A stretch of DNA of 64,000 nt from Pseudomonas fluorescens (GTDB lineage: Bacteria; Pseudomonadota; Gammaproteobacteria; Pseudomonadales; Pseudomonadaceae), in assembly GCF_902497995.1 (NCBI RefSeq), contig NZ_CABVII010000005.1:124001-188000 (forward strand). The letters run 5' to 3'. Numbering within the stretch: position 1 is the first letter of the stretch; every line of letters starts with the position of its first letter. A program made the position numbers and the translations under genes. Below are positions 28,940-37,748 of the stretch, piece after piece. A model generated the notes under the pieces. That model did not search any database. It saw nothing but the letters and a program-made list of their open reading frames with translations, and had not been told where the DNA came from.

Positions 28940-30241
28940 TTACAGTGGCTGCTGGGTTACAAAGACTGGGGGGGTTGCGACGGATGCCGCCAGAGGGGCG
29001 GGCCGAGCGCAGTTGCCGGGTTTGACGAAACTGGCGCCGGTGCTGGCGAGCTGCTCGCGGACCTTGTCGACGATGTACGCACCGATCGGAATGGCCGAGG
29101 TCGCAGCGGGCGACGGGGCGTTGCAGACGCTGACGCTGCGGGCGGTGTTGACGAACAGGAAGTCGTCGATCAGCTTGCCGTCCAGCGAGACCGCCTGGGC
29201 GCGGACACCGGCCGGGTAGGGGGTAAGGTCGCTCTTGACGATGCTCGGGCAGTACTTCTGTACTTGCTTGAGGTAGCCGCCCTTGAACAGCGAGTTTTTC
29301 AGCTCGATCAGGCCGGGGCGCAGGTTCTTCTTCAGCACCTTGAGAACACCCGGGGTGGTCAGGGTTTCGAACATGTCGGTCAGCGAGAAATCGGTCTTGC
29401 GATAGCCTTCGCGCTTCATCGCCAGCACCGCGTTGGGGCCGACGGTGACGGTGCCGTCGATCATGCGGGTCAGGTGCACGCCGAGGAACGGCATGGCCGG
29501 ATCCGGGATCGGGTAGATCAGGTGGTTGACGATCTGGTTGTGCTGCTTGGGCAGCAGGTAGTACTCGCCACGGAACGGGCAAATGATGAAATTGGGCTCG
29601 ATCCCGAGCATGCGCACCACGCGGTCGGCCATCAGGCCCGAGCAGGTGATCAGGAAACGGCCGTGGTGCTCCTGGTTGCCGGTGCGCAACACCACTTCAT
29701 CGGCACGCTCATCGATGGCGAGCACTTCGCTGTTGTAGCGGATCTCGCCACCGGCGGCTTCGAATTCACGGCCCATGGCCGCGGTGACCTGGGCGTAGTT
29801 CACGATGCCGCTGGAAGGCACGAAGATACCGCCCAGGCCGACGATGTTCGGCTCGCGCTCGCGCAGTTCGGCGGCCGTCAGCCAGTCACGCTTGATGCCA
29901 TTGGCTGCCGTGCGTTCCCACAGCGCGCCCATGCGCTCCATTTCCAGCGCGTTGGTGGCCACCAGCAGTTTGCCGCACTCGTCATAAGGGATGCCGTGCT
30001 TGTCGCAGAAAGCCTTGGTGGCCTTGTTGCCTTCCAGGCAGAAACGCGCCTTCAGGCTGCCCGGTGTGTAGTAGACGCCGGCATGGATCACGCCACTGTT
30101 GTGGCCGGTCTGGTGCATGGCCGGGCCGGACTCTTTCTCCAGCAGGAGGATTTTTGCGTCCGGGTAAACCTGAGTCAGTTGCATGGCCGTGGACATGCCC
30201 ACAATGCCGCCACCGATGATGATGAAGTCGTACACAGCCAT
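28940..30241 (-). CDS. lhgO: L-2-hydroxyglutarate dehydrogenase/oxidase
   Basis: A 433-residue FAD enzyme. The dinucleotide-binding motif is IIGGGIVGMSTAMQL at residues 7-21, with the DAO-family signature HQTGHNSGVIHAGVYY around residue 44. It oxidises L-2-hydroxyglutarate, the product of CsiD, to 2-oxoglutarate and passes electrons to the quinone pool. The ATG is preceded by AGGTGGG. It lies 94 bases after csiD with a hairpin between, and 21 bases before gabD. Confidence 0.95.
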   Translation of the reverse strand: MAVYDFIIIGGGIVGMSTAMQLTQVYPDAKILLLEKESGPAMHQTGHNSGVIHAGVYYTPGSLKARFCLEGNKATKAFCDKHGIPYDECGKLLVATNALEMERMGALWERTAANGIKRDWLTAAELREREPNIVGLGGIFVPSSGIVNYAQVTAAMGREFEAAGGEIRYNSEVLAIDERADEVVLRTGNQEHHGRFLITCSGLMADRVVRMLGIEPNFIICPFRGEYYLLPKQHNQIVNHLIYPIPDPAMPFLGVHLTRMIDGTVTVGPNAVLAMKREGYRKTDFSLTDMFETLTTPGVLKVLKKNLRPGLIELKNSLFKGGYLKQVQKYCPSIVKSDLTPYPAGVRAQAVSLDGKLIDDFLFVNTARSVSVCNAPSPAATSAIPIGAYIVDKVREQLASTGASFVKPGNCARPAPLAASVATPPVFVTQQPL

Positions 30242-30281
30242 TGGATTGCACCCACCTGGATTAGGTTTTCGTTGAAAGCAC

Positions 30282-30310
30282 GACCAGGGCCACGGGAGGT
30301 GGCCCTGGTC
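30282..30310 (-). other. Intra-operon hairpin between csiD and lhgO
   Basis: Perfect 12-bp inverted repeat (30282-30293 with 30299-30310, five-base loop). There is no T run on the minus strand, so it is not a classic terminator. It may protect the csiD message and so raise its level over lhgO and gabD. Confidence 0.6.
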
Positions 30311-30335
30311 AGTTCAGCTCAGCGCTTGGCAAACC

Positions 30336-31313
30336 TTACTGACCACGCTGGTACAGGGTTTTCTGGTAGCTGATGTAGCCACGCTGGCGCATCAGCTCGC
30401 GACGCAGGCCCTGGTGGGCGGTGAAGCGGTCGCGGCCGTGCAGCCAGAACATGTTGTTGACCAGCACGAAGCTGCCGATCGGCACCGGTACCGACAACTT
30501 CTGCGGGCAGCCTTCCAGGGATTCGCTCAAGGCGTTCAGCCAGATGCCTTCCTCGAAGTCCTTGGGCTGCACGAACTGGTCGATGTAGCGCATGGTCGGG
30601 CGACCTTCGGCATCGTTGTCGAACACCGCGTGGAACACATCTTCCCGCACGTTCTTGCTCGGTGGTGCGGTGAAACGCATTTCACGGCGGGCCAACGGGT
30701 GAGTGTAGTAGTGCTGCAGACCTGCCCAGTCGTCCAGGTGCAGCAGCAGGGAGTTGCCGCCTTCCATGTTCTGCTCGTCGATCTTCATCATCATCACGTA
30801 GTCGGTACGCTCCTGGACGAAGGTGCCGTCGTTGTGCAGTTCCATCACCCGGTGGGGCTGGCGCAGGTAGCTGTCGGAGTTGTCGGTGTTGACCACCACA
30901 AAGCGCGCGTAGAACTGGCCGCTCATGGCATCGAAGTTGGAGCGCCCGATCAGGTGGGCGACGGCCGAGGAGAACTTGACCATGTCATCGGCCTGGGACA
31001 CGTCGTCCAGACCTTCAGGCGTGATCAGCATGCCACCGGTGGCGCGGTCCAGGATGGTATTGACCAATACCGGGCGCAGGGTGCCTTCGCACAGCTCGTC
31101 AAGGATCTGCCCGACCCGAAAGCGCAGGAACGACTTGTACTCCAGGGCCTGGACTGGCCATTCGGCCACGGCCTTGATGAACGCGTCGACGGTTTCCCTG
31201 GCGAATTTCAGCTCCAGCAGCCGGGGCGACTGGCGGGAGGGGGCGAGGGTAAAGCCCTTGTTCTGCGATGGCAGCGGCATCACAAGGTCCTGAATCTGAG
31301 TAAAGGCGTTCAT
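30336..31313 (-). CDS. csiD: Glutarate 2-hydroxylase (CsiD/GlaH)
   Basis: A 325-residue Fe(II)/2-oxoglutarate dioxygenase. The iron triad is His160, Asp162 (in MELHNDGTF) and His292 (in FWLHGRDRF), numbering that agrees with my recollection of the Escherichia coli enzyme. It converts glutarate and 2-oxoglutarate to L-2-hydroxyglutarate, succinate and CO2. AGGAG precedes the ATG. It is the first gene of csiD-lhgO-gabD and is divergent from csiR, with a palindrome in the shared promoter region. Together they give a CoA-independent route from glutarate to 2-oxoglutarate. Confidence 0.95.
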   Translation of the reverse strand: MNAFTQIQDLVMPLPSQNKGFTLAPSRQSPRLLELKFARETVDAFIKAVAEWPVQALEYKSFLRFRVGQILDELCEGTLRPVLVNTILDRATGGMLITPEGLDDVSQADDMVKFSSAVAHLIGRSNFDAMSGQFYARFVVVNTDNSDSYLRQPHRVMELHNDGTFVQERTDYVMMMKIDEQNMEGGNSLLLHLDDWAGLQHYYTHPLARREMRFTAPPSKNVREDVFHAVFDNDAEGRPTMRYIDQFVQPKDFEEGIWLNALSESLEGCPQKLSVPVPIGSFVLVNNMFWLHGRDRFTAHQGLRRELMRQRGYISYQKTLYQRGQ

Positions 31314-31398
31314 GGCAGCTCCTGGGCAAAAGGTAGTGATCAGCGCCTTCCAGCAGTGGACTGGATCAGGCCTGCAGCAAAAGTATCGTCATAAATTA

Positions 31399-31414
31399 AA
31401 AATGTCTACATTTT
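31399..31414. promoter_or_regulatory. Candidate CsiR operator
   Basis: AAAATGTCTACATTTT is a perfect inverted repeat of two 7-base arms around CT, in the csiD-csiR intergenic region. A TGT-N2-ACA core of this sort suits a dimeric GntR repressor such as CsiR. Confidence 0.6.
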
Positions 31415-31508
31415 AATATTTAGGCGACAAAATTGATTTTAGTCGAAAGTTTTTCGTCTGATAGATGTTTGGGTATGATTGGTTTTTGGCGAGTTTAGGA
31501 GCAGCACC

Positions 31509-32207
31509 TTGGATAGCCTCACCCCCAGGCATAACTCTGCATTCAGTGGGTATGAGCGGCTCAAGCTGGACATCATCCGTGGCGTGTTCAAACCCGGTGA
31601 AAAACTGCTCATGAGCGGGCTCAAGGAGCGCTATGACCTGGGTGTAGGCCCGCTGCGCGAAGCCCTTTCGCAACTGGTGGCCGAGCACCTGGTGGTGGTC
31701 ATCAGCCAGAAGGGTTATCGAGTCGCACCCATGTCGGTGCAAGAGCTGCAGGACATCTATGACGCCCGCGCCAACCTTGAAGCCATGATCGTGGGCCTGG
31801 CCATCGAACGGGGGGATGACACCTGGGAAGCCCAGATCCTGGCCCAGTCCCATACGTTGTCAAAAGTCATGGACGTGACGACCCGCGAGAAGGTGCTCGA
31901 CGTCTGGGATGAGCGGCACAAGGCTTTCCACAGCGCCATTGCCGCCGGTTGCGGTTCCAGGCATTTACTCCAGGCGCGTACCTACCTGTTCGATCAGGCC
32001 GAGCGCTATCGTCACTTGTGGTTGACGCAAACGGTGTTCTCCGAAGAGGCCCTGGCGTTGAAGCGCAAGGAGCATGCCGCGCTGGTCGAAGCCATCCTCG
32101 CCCGCGATACCGCTCGGGCGACGAGCCTGATGCGCACCCACCTGATGTCGCCTGTGCCGATCATCGTCGAGGTGATGCAGCGTGACGAGTGGGCGAAACT
32201 GGCCTGA
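31509..32207 (+). CDS. csiR: GntR-family repressor CsiR
   Basis: A 232-residue GntR/FadR-type regulator. The N-terminal winged helix reads YERLKLDIIRGVFKPGEKL then LGVGPLREALSQL; the C-terminal FCD ligand domain carries the metal-type residues in DERHKAFHSAI and KRKEHAALVEAI. I chose the TTG at 31509 because AGGAG lies seven bases before it; a TTG ten codons upstream has no such site. CsiR represses csiD-lhgO and is released by glutarate in characterised systems. Here it is divergent from csiD. Confidence 0.92.
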   Translation: MDSLTPRHNSAFSGYERLKLDIIRGVFKPGEKLLMSGLKERYDLGVGPLREALSQLVAEHLVVVISQKGYRVAPMSVQELQDIYDARANLEAMIVGLAIERGDDTWEAQILAQSHTLSKVMDVTTREKVLDVWDERHKAFHSAIAAGCGSRHLLQARTYLFDQAERYRHLWLTQTVFSEEALALKRKEHAALVEAILARDTARATSLMRTHLMSPVPIIVEVMQRDEWAKLA

Positions 32208-32420
32208 CACCCGTTCAGGGCTGCGCTGAAGCACGCTGTCATCAAATGTATGGTAACTGTCGCTCAATGAGAAGCAGTCTGCTCCTCCATGACGATACTG
32301 GTTTGCTCGCCGACGTCGAACAGTCGAGCGAAACCCACTGACAGATCAAGCCCGATGCCTCGGCGTCCTGACGGGAGGCTGTCAGTTGCATCCGGTAAAC
32401 AATCATGGAGAGCGTGCAGG

Positions 32421-33680
32421 ATGAAGTTCAGTTTTGTGGATAACGGCAAGCCGAGCCGTCGGCGCATTCTACGCGATGCCTTCACCCTGGCTCTGGCGGC
32501 TTCTCCGTTGGCAAGCCTTGCCAAGGCCGCCGCCGAAACCAGGGCGGCCGACGAAAACGCCGAAGACGTGACCTTTGCTGCCGGCCCGCGGCCGCTGGTG
32601 CAATATCCGCAAAAACGACCGCTGACCCTGGTGACCACTCGCCCGCCGCACCTGGAGACACCCTTCGCGGTCTTCAACGATGGGCCCATCACGCCCAATG
32701 ATGCCTTTTTCGTGCGTTACCACCTGGCCAATTTCCCTACCAGCATCGATCCGGACAGCTACCGCCTGACGATCAAGGGCGCGGTCGACACGCCGCTGTC
32801 CCTGTCCCTTGCCGAACTCAAGGCCCTCGCCGAACCGATAGAAGTGGTGGCCGTCAACCAGTGCTCGGGTAACAGCCGTGGCTTCTCGACGCCGCGGGTG
32901 TTCGGCGCTCAGCTGGGCAATGGTTCAATGGGTAATGCCCGCTGGGTGGGGGTGTCGCTCAAGACGGTACTGGAAAAGGCCGGTGTGAAAGCCGACGCCA
33001 GGCAAGTGACATTCCGCGGGCTCGACAAGCCCGTGCTGCCCAGCACGCCGGAGTTCATCAAGGCCCTGGACATCAGCCATGCCATGGACGGCGAACCCAT
33101 GATCGCCTGGTCAATGAACGGGACCGACCTGCCATTCCTCAACGGTTACCCGATACGGCTGGTGGTGCCCGGTTATTTCGGCACGTACTGGATCAAGCAC
33201 CTGAGCGAGATCGAAGTCGTCGACCACACCTACGACGGTTTCTTCATGGCTAAAGGTTACCGCGTGCCGGACAACGATTGCTTCTGCATCGCCCCCGGCA
33301 CTACCGCGGCGAAAACCCAGCCGATTTCCAAATTGCCGGTACGCAGTTTCATCACCAGCGTTAAACATGGCGATGTGTTGCCGCTGAAAAAAAGTGTAGT
33401 GCTCAAGGGCATTGCGTTTGACGGCGGGGTTGGTGTCAACAAGGTGGAAGTGTCGATCGACGGCGGAAAAAACTGGCGCGAAGCCAGGCTTGGGCAGGAT
33501 CTGGGCCGTTTCTCCTTCCGCGAGTGGACGCTGCCGATCACCTTTCACAGCAAGGGCGCCACTCAGTTGATGGTGCGAGCCAGCAACAGTGCGGGCGAGA
33601 CGCAACCGCTGCGAGCCGACTGGAACCCCGGTGGCTACCGCCGCCACGTCGTAGAAACCAGCCACGTCACCGTCGCCTGA
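32421..33680 (+). CDS. sorA: Molybdenum sulfite dehydrogenase, catalytic subunit SorA
   Basis: A 419-residue sulfite oxidase family protein. The N-terminus is a Tat signal (SRRRILRD followed by a hydrophobic stretch, cleavage after SLAKA near residue 36), so it is folded with cofactor and exported to the periplasm. The molybdenum-ligating cysteine is Cys148 in NQCSGNSRG. The C-terminal dimerisation domain runs from about residue 300. It oxidises sulfite to sulfate and passes electrons to the cytochrome encoded next. GGAG lies ten bases before the ATG, and the sorB gene follows after ten bases. Confidence 0.92.
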   Translation: MKFSFVDNGKPSRRRILRDAFTLALAASPLASLAKAAAETRAADENAEDVTFAAGPRPLVQYPQKRPLTLVTTRPPHLETPFAVFNDGPITPNDAFFVRYHLANFPTSIDPDSYRLTIKGAVDTPLSLSLAELKALAEPIEVVAVNQCSGNSRGFSTPRVFGAQLGNGSMGNARWVGVSLKTVLEKAGVKADARQVTFRGLDKPVLPSTPEFIKALDISHAMDGEPMIAWSMNGTDLPFLNGYPIRLVVPGYFGTYWIKHLSEIEVVDHTYDGFFMAKGYRVPDNDCFCIAPGTTAAKTQPISKLPVRSFITSVKHGDVLPLKKSVVLKGIAFDGGVGVNKVEVSIDGGKNWREARLGQDLGRFSFREWTLPITFHSKGATQLMVRASNSAGETQPLRADWNPGGYRRHVVETSHVTVA

Positions 33681-33690
33681 GGAGGGCTGC

Positions 33691-34338
33691 ATGAAACGCA
33701 TGAAATTCATGACCACCTTGCTGTGCGCGGCGCAGGTTTGTCTGGCTGCCATGGCTGGCGCAGCGCCGCTGTCGATCACCTTGCCGCCCGAAACGGCGGC
33801 GTTCAAGCCCAGTGCGCTGCCTGGCTATCAGTTGGCCCAGCAGAAATGCTCCACCTGCCATTCGGCCGATTACATCAGCTTCCAGCCGCCGGGCTTGACC
33901 CTGGCGCAGTGGACTGCAGAAGCGGGCAAGATGCAGCACGTGTACGGTGCGCCCATCAGCGATCAGGATGTGCGCATTATCGGCGCCTACCTTGCGGTGA
34001 CCTACGGCAGTGCCCAGGCGAGCGATGCCGAGGTGCAGGCCGCCTCGAACCCCTCGGCGGGCCAGCCCCCGGCCGCGCCTGCAGCAAAAGTCGACGCCAT
34101 GGCCTTGCTCCAGGGCAACGCTTGCCTGTCCTGCCACGCGATCGATCATAAGGTCGTAGGCCCGGCCTATCACGATGTGGCGGCCAAGTATGCCAACGAC
34201 CCGCAGGCACTGGCCAAGGTAACGTCCAGCATCCAGCACGGCAGTACCGGCAAATGGGGGGAGATCCCCATGCCGCCGTTCGCGCAGTTGAGTGCGGACG
34301 ACCTGCACAGTGTGGCGACTTTTATTCTGCACCAGTAA
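33691..34338 (+). CDS. sorB: Diheme cytochrome c subunit of sulfite dehydrogenase
   Basis: A 215-residue exported cytochrome with signal peptide (LLCAAQVCLAAMAGAAP). Two heme-c motifs are present, CSTCH (about residue 54) and CLSCH (about 149), joined by a proline/alanine-rich linker near residues 118-133. The second domain has the Met-ligand style MPPFAQLS near the end. The classic SorB is monoheme, so this is a two-domain form; the first domain resembles cytochromes linked to molybdenum dehydrogenases. It accepts electrons from SorA and passes them to the respiratory chain. Confidence 0.9.
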   Translation: MKRMKFMTTLLCAAQVCLAAMAGAAPLSITLPPETAAFKPSALPGYQLAQQKCSTCHSADYISFQPPGLTLAQWTAEAGKMQHVYGAPISDQDVRIIGAYLAVTYGSAQASDAEVQAASNPSAGQPPAAPAAKVDAMALLQGNACLSCHAIDHKVVGPAYHDVAAKYANDPQALAKVTSSIQHGSTGKWGEIPMPPFAQLSADDLHSVATFILHQ

Positions 34339-34424
34339 TCCCGGTCCCGCCCGGCCGGTACCTGAGGGTGCCGACCGCCCCGGGCGTGCGGCCAGAACAA
34401 CAACCGATCCCGGCAGGATGATCC

Positions 34425-35207
34425 ATGGAACTACACTCAGAACTGCAATCGCTGCTCATCATTCTTGTCGCGGTGGCCGTTGGCAGCTACCTGCAAGCGC
34501 TCACCGGGTTCGCACTGGGCATCGTCGTACTGGCGATTGCCGTACTCACCCACGCCGCCCCCATTGCTACCGTCGCCACCACTATCACCATCGTCGCGTT
34601 TCCCGGCATCGTCATCGCCCTGTCTCGCCACTGGCGGCACATCGATCGGGCATCGTTCCTCCAGACGTTCGTTGGCCTGGTACCGGGCACGCTGCTGGGC
34701 CTGTGGTCACTGGGGATCATGGGCGAAGAGCATACCGCGCTGCTGCAACTGTTGCTGGGCGGGCTGATCGTGGCCGGCGGTATCGCCCTGTTTATCAAAC
34801 CACGTCCTCATCCATCCCGCTCAAGCCGCATGAGCTTCGTCATGATGGGCGTGCTCGGCGGCCTGTTGGGTGGCCTGTTCAGCGTACCGGGGCCGCCGAT
34901 GATCTATCACTATTATCGTCAACCGGTGTCCATCCAGGCGATCCGCACCAGCTTGCTGGCGCTGTCCGGCGCCATGTCCCTGGTCCGCTTGATCATGCAG
35001 GGTGTGCAGGGAGAGTTGAACGCCGAGGTCATGTCGCTGGGCATGCTGTCGATCCCGGTCGCCATGCTGGCCAGCTGGCTGTATGTGCGGTTTCCACCGC
35101 AACTCTCCGACCTGAGCATGCGTCGCGGTGCCTTCGCCCTGTTTGTCGCGATGGGCAGTTTCATCCTGCTCACCGCAATGCTACCGAGCACCCTGGCCGC
35201 CCCGTGA
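34425..35207 (+). CDS. TauE/SafE family sulfite/organosulfonate exporter
   Basis: A 260-residue membrane protein with seven to eight hydrophobic segments and the twin-repeat family features GSYLQALTGFALGIVVLA (about residue 21) and GGLLGGLFSVPGPPMIYHYY (about 145). AGGATGATCC precedes the ATG. Its position after sorAB points to export of sulfite to the periplasmic SorAB enzyme, protecting the cytoplasm. This is inferred from neighbours; the family also moves sulfoacetate and related anions. Its end is only ten bases from the convergent dsdC gene. Confidence 0.87.
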   Translation: MELHSELQSLLIILVAVAVGSYLQALTGFALGIVVLAIAVLTHAAPIATVATTITIVAFPGIVIALSRHWRHIDRASFLQTFVGLVPGTLLGLWSLGIMGEEHTALLQLLLGGLIVAGGIALFIKPRPHPSRSSRMSFVMMGVLGGLLGGLFSVPGPPMIYHYYRQPVSIQAIRTSLLALSGAMSLVRLIMQGVQGELNAEVMSLGMLSIPVAMLASWLYVRFPPQLSDLSMRRGAFALFVAMGSFILLTAMLPSTLAAP

Positions 35208-35217
35208 AGCTGAGCAC

Positions 35218-36189
35218 TCATCCGAGCAGGTCCTGGTTTTCACCCAGGGGTGATGATTGACTGGCGCACTCGCGCAACCAGTTCATGAACACCAGTAATC
35301 GTTTGGGGATGGTGCCGAGCGGCGGGTGAACCAGATAATAATCATAGTGGCCCGATCGGCTGAATCCGGCGAGGGGAAGCACCAGTTCGCCGCGATCGAC
35401 TCGCTTCTGCACCAGCTGCTGACGGCCAATCGCGATACCGGCATGGTTCATGGCTGCCGTCACACTCAAATCGGAGCGATCGAAGGTGAGGGTCCGTTTG
35501 GGCAGTGCCGCGAGCAGGTTGTGCTGCTCTGCCCAGAGCGTCCACTCTGCATCATAGGCCGCATGATCCCAGGCCAGGGAGTCATGCAAGGTGGTGCAGT
35601 GCCGCAAGTTCTGCGGGTTTTCCTCCAGGCGATGGCGTCGCGCATAGTCGGGACTGCACACGGGGGCCAGCTGTTCTCGCATCAATCGATGGCTCGTCAG
35701 CCCGGGGAATTCGCCGTTGGCGTAGTACAGGGCCAAGTCGATTTTGCGGGTCCGAAAATCGACATTGTCATTACCTACCCGCAGGTCCAGTGACACCAGA
35801 GGGTAACGCTCGACAAAGTCCGCCAGCCGGGGAACCAGCCAGCATTGGGCGATGGAAGGCCTTACGTAGAGCGCGATGGAGCCAGCCACTTCAGCTTGTG
35901 ACGATTGCTCAAGGGCTTCGGACAATTCCCCCATCGCATTCTGCAGTATTTCAAAGATCCGCTCGCCTTCATCGGTCAGGCTGACCTGCCGGGTCAGGCG
36001 CTGGAACAGTTTCATCGCCAGCGCGGTTTCCAGCCGGCTTATACGGTGGCTCACGGCGCTTGCGGTCAAGCACAGCTCCTCCGCCGCACGGGCGAAGCTC
36101 AGGTGACGAGCGGCTACCAGAAAGGTGTGAAGGTTCGCAAACTGGCTGCTGTTGAGCCTGGAACTGATACGAGGAGGAAGGTTGAGCAC
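35218..36189 (-). CDS. dsdC: LysR-type D-serine regulator DsdC
   Basis: A 323-residue LysR-type activator closely resembling Escherichia coli DsdC: LHTFLVAARHLSFARAAEEL in the helix-turn-helix, the RPSIAQCWLVP segment and the DRSDLSVTAAMNHAGIAIGR segment are shared. I place the start at the GTG 36189, which has GAGGGAA eight bases upstream and gives the same N-terminal length as the E. coli protein. D-serine is the expected inducer. Unlike the divergent enteric layout, it lies downstream of dsdX-dsdA on the same strand. Confidence 0.9.
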   Translation of the reverse strand: MLNLPPRISSRLNSSQFANLHTFLVAARHLSFARAAEELCLTASAVSHRISRLETALAMKLFQRLTRQVSLTDEGERIFEILQNAMGELSEALEQSSQAEVAGSIALYVRPSIAQCWLVPRLADFVERYPLVSLDLRVGNDNVDFRTRKIDLALYYANGEFPGLTSHRLMREQLAPVCSPDYARRHRLEENPQNLRHCTTLHDSLAWDHAAYDAEWTLWAEQHNLLAALPKRTLTFDRSDLSVTAAMNHAGIAIGRQQLVQKRVDRGELVLPLAGFSRSGHYDYYLVHPPLGTIPKRLLVFMNWLRECASQSSPLGENQDLLG

Positions 36190-36253
36190 GACAGTTTTCC
36201 CTCGAGCACAAAAGCCGCCTGATGCAGGACGCATTTGCAGCGGTCAAACGTAC

Positions 36254-36293
36254 CCGGATGTGGCAAGTCGTTTATCTTGCCACATCCGGTTTT
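36254..36293. terminator. Large hairpin between dsdA and dsdC
   Basis: Perfect 14-bp stem (36254-36267 with 36276-36289, eight-base loop). The TTTT (36290-36293) lies on the plus-strand side, so on the minus strand, where the genes run, it lacks a T run. It probably separates or attenuates transcription from dsdXA into dsdC. Confidence 0.55.
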
Positions 36294-36351
36294 GCGCTTG
36301 AATCAGCGAGTACCCGGGCGCATTCCTGCCGCGCGGGTCCCTATTGCCCGA

Positions 36352-37704
36352 TCAACCCTTGCCGAGCAATTCACGGCCCTTGGCCAGATAAGCGTCCATC
36401 TCGTCGCCAGGCACCATGTTGCCGCCCGTTGCCCACACCAGATGGGTGGCTTGCACCATGGCCTGGTCGTCCAGGCCCGCGCGGGCCAGGTAGCCTTGCC
36501 GGTCGGCATGGACTCGGGCAATGCCGGGCACGCCGGCGAGCGCGGACGGCTCGAGGCGCATACCTTCACTGCGCTCCAGCAGAGCCAGCAAGCTGTACAT
36601 TTCCTCGTCGCTGACGGTGTAGAAACCATCGAGCAAGCGCTGCATGGCCTTGCCGACAAAACCTGAAGCGCGACCGACGGCCAGGCCGTCGGCAGCCGTC
36701 ACGTTGTCAATGCCGAAGTCTTGCACGCTCACTTCGTCGTGCAGCCCGGTATAGACGCCCAGCATCATGCAGGGCGAGTGAGTGGGCTCGGCGAAGATGC
36801 AGTGGACGGCGTCACCGAAGGCCAGCTTCAGGCCGAAGGCTACGCCGCCGGGTGCGCCACCCACGCCACAGGGCAGATAGACAAACAATGGATGTTGCGC
36901 ATCCACGGTGATGTCAGCCGCCGCCAATTGCTGTTTCAGGCGTTCGGCGGCCACCGAGTAGCCCAGGAACAGGTTGACCGAGTTTTCATCGTCCACAAAA
37001 TGGCAGGCTGGATCGGACTCCGCTTGTTGGCGGCCTTGCGCAACGGCCACGCTGTAATCGGAGGCGTACTCGACAACCGTGACGCCATGTGAACGCAACT
37101 TGTCTTTCTTCCATTGCCGCGCATCCGCCGACATGTGCACGGTCACCTGGAAGCCCAGCGCAGCGCCCATGATGCCGATGGACATACCGAGGTTGCCGGT
37201 CGAGCCGACGGCTATTTTATACTGGCCGAAAAACGCCCGTGCCTTATCGCTGTCCAGCACGGCGTAGTCGTCGTCAAGGCTCAGCAGGTTGCCGGCCAGC
37301 GCCAGGTCCTCGGCATGCTTGAGCACTTCATAGATACCGCCGCGCGCCTTGATGGAACCCGAGATGGGTAGATGGCTGTCCTGCTTGAGCCACAGCGCCC
37401 CGGCCAAGGCCAGGCCGTAGCGCTCGCTCAGCGCTTGCTGCAGGTGTGGCACCGGCAGCACGTCCGACTCGATGATGCCGCCGCTGACTTGGGTTTCCGG
37501 GAACGCACGGCTGAGGTAAGAAGCAAAACGCGTCAGGCGAGCGCTGGCATCGGCGACGTCGGCGGCCGTCAACCCTACATCGCCGAGCGATTGCGCGACC
37601 GGAGCCACGGCAGGATTGAACCAGGTGGTTTCCTGCAGCGCGACCAGATCGCGAATCAAAGGATGACTGGCGTACCAGCTTTCAAGTGTTTTACCCAAAA
37701 TCAT
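36352..37704 (-). CDS. dsdA: D-serine ammonia-lyase
   Basis: A 450-residue PLP enzyme, full length for DsdA. The PLP lysine is in [15 protein letters not shown] (about residue 119), the substrate-binding [11 protein letters not shown] loop follows (about 168), and the phosphate loop is [10 protein letters not shown] (about 279). It converts D-serine to pyruvate and ammonia, both as detoxification and as a carbon and nitrogen source. It lies 44 bases after the DsdX-like permease on the same strand. Confidence 0.96.
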   Translation of the reverse strand: MILGKTLESWYASHPLIRDLVALQETTWFNPAVAPVAQSLGDVGLTAADVADASARLTRFASYLSRAFPETQVSGGIIESDVLPVPHLQQALSERYGLALAGALWLKQDSHLPISGSIKARGGIYEVLKHAEDLALAGNLLSLDDDYAVLDSDKARAFFGQYKIAVGSTGNLGMSIGIMGAALGFQVTVHMSADARQWKKDKLRSHGVTVVEYASDYSVAVAQGRQQAESDPACHFVDDENSVNLFLGYSVAAERLKQQLAAADITVDAQHPLFVYLPCGVGGAPGGVAFGLKLAFGDAVHCIFAEPTHSPCMMLGVYTGLHDEVSVQDFGIDNVTAADGLAVGRASGFVGKAMQRLLDGFYTVSDEEMYSLLALLERSEGMRLEPSALAGVPGIARVHADRQGYLARAGLDDQAMVQATHLVWATGGNMVPGDEMDAYLAKGRELLGKG

Positions 37705-37748
37705 GACGTGGTCCTTCTAAACAGATAAGGCTGAAAATACGGGTTGAT

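Noticed and set aside
27443..30373. A 976-codon open frame opposite gabD and lhgO
   Set aside because: It is antisense to two clearly conserved genes, lacks any recognisable domain and is the usual by-product of high GC at third codon positions. Similar long antisense frames at 9626-11791, 15543-17777 and 12471-13853 were dropped for the same reason.
36254..36293. A classical terminator for dsdA
   Set aside because: The T run lies on the plus-strand side, not downstream of the hairpin on the transcribed minus strand, so I keep it only as a hairpin of uncertain role.
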